From assembly GCA_024233005.1 (NCBI GenBank), contig JACKQE010000004.1, forward strand, positions 124,001 through 188,000: a DNA stretch of 64,000 nucleotides, read 5' to 3'. The notes beneath the pieces were generated by a model. That model saw only the letters and a list, made by a program, of their open reading frames with translations. It was not told the DNA's origin and made no database searches. Shown here one piece after another: positions 60,588 through 64,000 of the stretch. A program made the position numbers and the translations under genes. This DNA is from Akkermansiaceae bacterium (lineage in GTDB: Bacteria; Verrucomicrobiota; Verrucomicrobiia; Verrucomicrobiales; DEV007). Position 1 is the stretch's first letter. Every line of letters starts with the position of its first letter.

Positions 60588-61688
60588 TCAGGGCGCCGCC
60601 TTGATCCGGTCCCAGACCTTGGAGTATTTCTCCGTGGCGGCTCCAAGATCATCGATGACTTCCCAATTTTTGCGGATGGAGGCATCCATCATGATGATTT
60701 TGTCAGAACGGAGTTCATCGCTCATCAAAGGGTAGGCATCCTTGTTCGGCGGAAGATAGCGGTTGAATTCGGCATTCTTCGCCGCCACCGCAGGCTCGCA
60801 AAGGAAATTGAGGAAGGAGTGGGCGAGATCGGGTGAAGGGGCCGCTTTGGGGATGCAGAGGAAGTCCAAGGAGACCAAAGTCCCCTCCTTTGGCACCACG
60901 ATGGAGACGTTTTTGTTCTCCTCCTGAGCCTGGTAAAGATCGCCTGAATATCCGTGGCAGAGGACGAATTCGCCGGAAGCGATGCCGCTGTTGTATTGAT
61001 CGTTGTCGAATTTGGCGATGTTCTTTTTCCAACGGATCACGACGTCCCCGGCGGCATTCAACTGGGCTTCGTCAGTGGTGTTGGCGCTGAATCCGAGCAG
61101 TTTGAGAGCGGCCCCGATGGTTTCCCGGGGATCATCCAGAAGAGTCATGCGTCCTCTCAAGTCGGTTCGGTCAAATGCCGACCAACTGGGCTGGAGGTCT
61201 TTCACCACTTTGGAGGAGTATCCGATGCAGGTCGGTGCGGCCATGTAGGGCACGCTGACTTTGAACTCTTTGTCATTGGAGAGTTCGTCGCAGATCATCT
61301 TGTCCATGTGCGACAGGTTTGGCAGTTTGGCGTGGTCGAGAGGCGCGAGGTAGCCTTCCCGGTTCAGGATCGTCACCATGTAGGCGGTGGGGACGATGAC
61401 ATCGTAGCCGGTCGAACCGGTGACGAACTTCGCGTGGAGGCTTTCGTTGCTGTCGAAAACCTCGATCTCCACGGTGCAGTCATGGGCTTTCTCGAACTGT
61501 TCGACCAGATCCGGATCGAGGTAGTCGTCCCAAATGAAGAGATGGAGGATTTTTTCCGCAGCCTGGCCGGGCCAAGGAAGCACCATCAGCAGGGCGAGCG
61601 GGACGACTCCGAACCAGAATGCGGAAGACGCGCGTCTTTTCGGGGAAACGGAATCCGGATTGGGAACGGAACGACAGAACGTTTTCAT
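60588..61688 (-). CDS. PotD-like polyamine-binding periplasmic protein
   Basis: A 366-residue ABC transporter substrate-binding protein of the spermidine/putrescine group. An N-terminal hydrophobic signal ends near AAEKILHLFIWDDYLDPDLV; the WDDYLDPDL and FEKAHDCTVEIEVFDSNESL blocks and GSTGYDVIVPTAYMV are PotD/PotF landmarks, and LLDDPRETIGAALKLLG is also conserved. There is no permease or ATPase gene nearby, so it is an orphan binding protein here. The frame is open to 61835, but ATG 61688 gives the usual start. Confidence 0.85.
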   Translation of the reverse strand: MKTFCRSVPNPDSVSPKRRASSAFWFGVVPLALLMVLPWPGQAAEKILHLFIWDDYLDPDLVEQFEKAHDCTVEIEVFDSNESLHAKFVTGSTGYDVIVPTAYMVTILNREGYLAPLDHAKLPNLSHMDKMICDELSNDKEFKVSVPYMAAPTCIGYSSKVVKDLQPSWSAFDRTDLRGRMTLLDDPRETIGAALKLLGFSANTTDEAQLNAAGDVVIRWKKNIAKFDNDQYNSGIASGEFVLCHGYSGDLYQAQEENKNVSIVVPKEGTLVSLDFLCIPKAAPSPDLAHSFLNFLCEPAVAAKNAEFNRYLPPNKDAYPLMSDELRSDKIIMMDASIRKNWEVIDDLGAATEKYSKVWDRIKAAP

Positions 61689-61891
61689 GTGCTTCACGAA
61701 TGTTGCGAGGGGCGCCACAATACCAATCAGCAGTCGGGGGAGCCAAGCACTATTTTTACCCCGCAGGGGTCTGAGAATTCCGGCTGCGGGACGGAACAAG
61801 GGCTTGTGCAAAAACCGTTCTTCTGTTGAAATCAAAATGACGCAGAATCCGTTGCCTCCGCCCGCGGATTCCCCGCTCCCCTTCTCTCGTC

Positions 61892-62839
61892 ATGGTTGGT
61901 TTCGATTATCTCGCCAAAGGAATTTACGGCCTGAGCCGCGCCCATCTCGTCAGCCCCATGGCGGGTCATTTGGGGGCGGCCGTCCTGGCCGGCTATTTCA
62001 TCGCGGAACAGCATCCGGATCTGGACCCAATTGTCTATCAAGGCATCGAGGGAGAGCTTGACCGGATCCTCGGGGGAGAATCTGTCTTCGGCCCCAAAAA
62101 AGGCTCGCACCCCACGGTGGAGGAACTTTTCGCACCGGTTGCGGCAGAGAAGGCCGATCCAGCCCTCATGGATCCCCTGGCACTGGCCCTCTCACGCAAC
62201 ATTGATCAGACCCGTGAATCCGGGCACAATGTGATTTTCACCGCCCTCGCCATCCGGGCCCTCCACGATCACCCGGACTTTTCCACTCCCTCGATCACCA
62301 ACGGACTCGCCAAGCTCATCGCAGGATTTGATCAAGCGAAGCCGGGTAGTGGCTACTACGGGAAAGAAAGGGGCCGGATCGATGGCAGGAAGGTGGTCCT
62401 GCCCGAGGAATTTCCAGTCCCCCCCTATCCCGACCTCACGGCCATGGCCGTGGCGGTGGTCGACGCCCTGATCCGGCACGCCCCCGAGCGGAGAGATGGT
62501 TTCGGAGGGCTTTGGCACCTCATCAATCATGGCGCCGCGCTGGCGGAACTGTCACGCTACGGCTACCAAAAACTGGCCCTGCAGGGGCTGCCAGCGCACT
62601 ATCAGCATTTGCGACTCTGGTCGACCGTCCCGGATGTAACCGCTGAAATGGGTGCGGAAACTCCGACGACGAGCGATCCCCACAGTGCGGAATTTTGGGA
62701 GCAGAAGACCCTGCGTCGCGACAGGGCTCGCCTCGATCACCGGATCAAGACGCTCTACGGATTTGATGCCCTACTGGAACTCGTCGAGTCCCTGGAAACC
62801 AGAAGACTGGCAGAAGCCAAACTGCGCTACCTGATGTGA
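61892..62839 (+). CDS. Conserved-looking protein of unknown function
   Basis: A 315-residue all-helical soluble protein. It begins MVGFDYLAKGIYGLSRAHLV, and contains MAGHLGAAVLAGYFIAEQHP, ESGHNVIFTALAIRALHDHP and GGLWHLINHGAALAELSRYG, a helical repeat with conserved-looking His residues (GHN, HDHP, NHG) that could bind a metal. I recognise no family with confidence. It has no signal peptide or membrane helix. It lies 203 bp after the divergent potD-like gene, and tRNA-Pro follows on the other strand. Confidence 0.65.
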   Translation: MVGFDYLAKGIYGLSRAHLVSPMAGHLGAAVLAGYFIAEQHPDLDPIVYQGIEGELDRILGGESVFGPKKGSHPTVEELFAPVAAEKADPALMDPLALALSRNIDQTRESGHNVIFTALAIRALHDHPDFSTPSITNGLAKLIAGFDQAKPGSGYYGKERGRIDGRKVVLPEEFPVPPYPDLTAMAVAVVDALIRHAPERRDGFGGLWHLINHGAALAELSRYGYQKLALQGLPAHYQHLRLWSTVPDVTAEMGAETPTTSDPHSAEFWEQKTLRRDRARLDHRIKTLYGFDALLELVESLETRRLAEAKLRYLM

Positions 62840-62943
62840 GTCTCTGACCTAGGGGAGTGCTTCACAAGGCCGTTGGTTGCTGACCTGGAGTTTTCAGGGC
62901 TCCACCCGTCGTGCGTGCCCCATCCCGCGCCTAGATGCGCAGA

Positions 62944-63020
62944 TGGTCGGGCTGACTGGATTCGAACCAGCGACCCCCACAACCCCATTGTGGTGCGCTA
63001 CCAAACTGCGCTACAGCCCG
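62944..63020 (-). tRNA. tRNA-Pro (GGG anticodon)
   Basis: A 77-nt cloverleaf on the minus strand, including an encoded CCA. The acceptor stem is CGGGCTG/CAGCCCG, the anticodon stem CCACA/TGTGG encloses loop ATGGGGT (anticodon GGG, reads CCC), and the T arm is CTGGTTCGAATCCAG. Discriminator A is at 62947. Confidence 0.94.
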
Positions 63021-63102
63021 TTTCATCACGCGCACCGCGAACGGCGATGCGAGTGGGTAAGGTGTCCGGTTTCAACCGATCCGCAAGCCCGGATTTCATC
63101 CT

Positions 63103-63124
63103 GAAGGGGGTTTTTTGCCCCTTC
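63103..63124. other. Hairpin between tRNA-Pro and tetR
   Basis: GAAGGGG (63103-63109) and CCCCTTC (63118-63124) form a 7-bp stem with a loop of GTTTTTTG. No T run follows on either strand, so I do not call it a terminator. It may be a structural or spacer element. Confidence 0.25.
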
Positions 63125-63148
63125 GATTGAAAAATTTGTAAGAATTCT

Positions 63149-63177
63149 TTGACAGACAAGTCTGTCTGTTTGACATT
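63149..63177 (+). promoter_or_regulatory. tetR promoter with palindromic operator candidate
   Basis: GACAGAC-AA-GTCTGTC (63151-63166) is a perfect 16-bp palindrome and overlaps a consensus TTGACA (63149-63154); a second TTGACA lies at 63170-63175. It is 55 bp before the tetR ATG. This is the normal place and form for autorepression by a TetR-family protein, although the -10 is weak. Confidence 0.55.
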
Positions 63178-63221
63178 GATTCCACAATCCTCTCCCATCT
63201 CCCCCCACTTCTTTTTCCTGC

Positions 63222-63821
63222 ATGAAAAAACCCGATGCCCGAACCCGCATTTTGGATGCCGCCCAAGCACTCTTTTTCGAGCGGGGCTATTCCGAGGTTG
63301 GCATCAATGAAATCATTGCCCGGGCGGACACTGCCAAGGCCTCTTTTTATCAGCATTTCCCCTCCAAAGAAGCCCTTTGCGAAGCTTGGCTCGATTCGAT
63401 CCACTATCGCTCGGTGGTCCGAATGGAAGCCACTCTCGCCGCATCCGGTACTCCCGAAGAAAAGATCCGGGCATTTTTTATCCACTTGGGCAATTTCTTG
63501 GAAGCCAACCATTTCCGAGGCTGCCCTTTCTCCAACACCAGTGCCGTGATCGATACCGGCTGCGACGGCATCCGGCAGCACATCATCCGGCACAAACAAT
63601 CTGTGCGCGACTTTCTGCTCACTTTGTCGCGGGAGATTTGTCCGGAGGATGCGGCAGCCACCCGGCTGGCTGACACTTTGTTCCTTCTTTACAGCGGCGC
63701 CACCGCGGAAGCCCAGAATGCCCGAGCCCTCTGGCCCGTGGAATCCGCCTGTGCCGCCGTCTCCCAACTCTGCGAATCTGCCAGGTTCCGCACTTTTTCA
63801 AATCCAACCGTTTCTGCCTGA
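63222..63821 (+). CDS. TetR/AcrR family transcriptional regulator
   Basis: A 199-residue repressor. The N-terminal helix-turn-helix domain (RTRILDAAQALFFERGYSEV then TAKASFYQHFPSKEALCEAW) is a textbook TetR domain, similar to members that sense small molecules through an unknown ligand. The C-terminal domain (IRAFFIHLGNFLEANHFRGC, DFLLTLSREICPEDAAATRL) is ligand and dimer forming, of the TetR_C_16-like kind by length. A palindrome overlapping the promoter suggests self-regulation. A sigma-factor gene starts 28 bp after its stop and may be co-transcribed. Confidence 0.93.
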   Translation: MKKPDARTRILDAAQALFFERGYSEVGINEIIARADTAKASFYQHFPSKEALCEAWLDSIHYRSVVRMEATLAASGTPEEKIRAFFIHLGNFLEANHFRGCPFSNTSAVIDTGCDGIRQHIIRHKQSVRDFLLTLSREICPEDAAATRLADTLFLLYSGATAEAQNARALWPVESACAAVSQLCESARFRTFSNPTVSA

Positions 63822-63849
63822 CGAATCATTTATCCCCCTCCCCACCACC

Positions 63850-64000
63850 ATGAAAACCATCGACACCCAAGCCCCCGCGTTGCAGGCCTCCGGCCCCCAT
63901 ACGCTGGATCCCGCCCACTGGGATTCGGCGCACCGGGATTACCTCATCAATTACGCCCGCCGCAAGGTCAATGATCTTGGCACGGCCGAGGATCTGGTGC
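63850..64000 (+). CDS. RNA polymerase sigma factor (ECF-type), 5' part
   Basis: The start of a sigma-70 family factor, cut by the right edge after 50 codons. MKTIDTQAPALQASGPHTLD is followed by PAHWDSAHRDYLINYARRK and VNDLGTAEDLV, which match region 2.1-2.2 of ECF sigma factors (YLxxYAxxRVxDxxxAEDLVQ). The rest, including region 4 and any anti-sigma gene, lies beyond the window. The 28-bp gap after the TetR gene suggests a shared transcript. Confidence 0.8.
   Translation, partial: MKTIDTQAPALQASGPHTLDPAHWDSAHRDYLINYARRKVNDLGTAEDLV

Overview
The window looks like a chromosomal stretch from a Gram-negative member of the Verrucomicrobiota, or a close PVC relative. Three things point there: the secreted DUF1549/DUF1553, DUF1501 and DUF1592-type proteins with haem motifs, the Tat-exported Gfo/Idh/MocA oxidoreductases and sulfatase typical of that superphylum, and an lpxB gene, which implies lipopolysaccharide. 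This assignment is inferred from gene content; no rRNA is present. Genes are dense, often overlap by 4 bp (ATGA), and many lack a clear Shine-Dalgarno sequence. I see no CRISPR array, insertion sequence, prophage or integrated plasmid.

Layout. 1-6.9 kb: the end of panB, a three-LysM secreted protein, an enoyl reductase-like MDR protein, an M19 dipeptidase, parA and hisI on the minus strand, then tmk-holB. 7.1-10.1 kb: a coupled VTC / DUF4956 / CotH cassette. 10.2-14.7 kb: gcvH, gcvP and a MTH1-like Nudix gene, facing a secreted unknown. 14.9-18 kb: a CbiX-like chelatase, a probable iron-sulfur partner and a GntP permease. 18-28 kb: a sulfatase, argJ and argC, a solitary dihydrolipoamide acyltransferase, an orphan BrxR/CapW-like WYL regulator divergent from a PhoD-like phosphatase, a Tat-exported oxidoreductase and a DUF4112 protein. 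28-34 kb: nrdR plus an unknown gene, then ACP / FkbH / MBOAT / SGNH. 34.2-39.1 kb: a glycine-rich RRM protein, a minus-strand operon of two CNNM-type membrane proteins with pxpC and pxpA, and tRNA-Leu. 39.2-49.7 kb: secreted PVC-type proteins (DUF1592-like cytochrome, sialidase, DUF1501, DUF1549/DUF1553, a beta-propeller). 49.8-64 kb: proA, menE, a GnnA-like oxidoreductase with lpxB and a degenerate M28 peptidase, another Tat oxidoreductase, a peroxiredoxin, pgsA-der, an intergenic region rich in hairpins, a Dabb protein, a PotD-like binding protein, an unknown gene, tRNA-Pro, a TetR regulator with a perfect palindromic operator candidate, and the start of a sigma factor gene.

The most interesting system is the four-gene ACP / FkbH / MBOAT / SGNH cluster (29.4-34.1 kb). 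Its parts suggest a Dlt-like route in which a three-carbon glyceryl unit, loaded on a carrier protein by the FkbH enzyme, is moved across the membrane by the MBOAT protein and attached to an envelope polymer. Next are the VTC/DUF4956/CotH cassette, the hairpin cluster downstream of der, and an M28-fold protein that has lost its catalytic glutamate pair.
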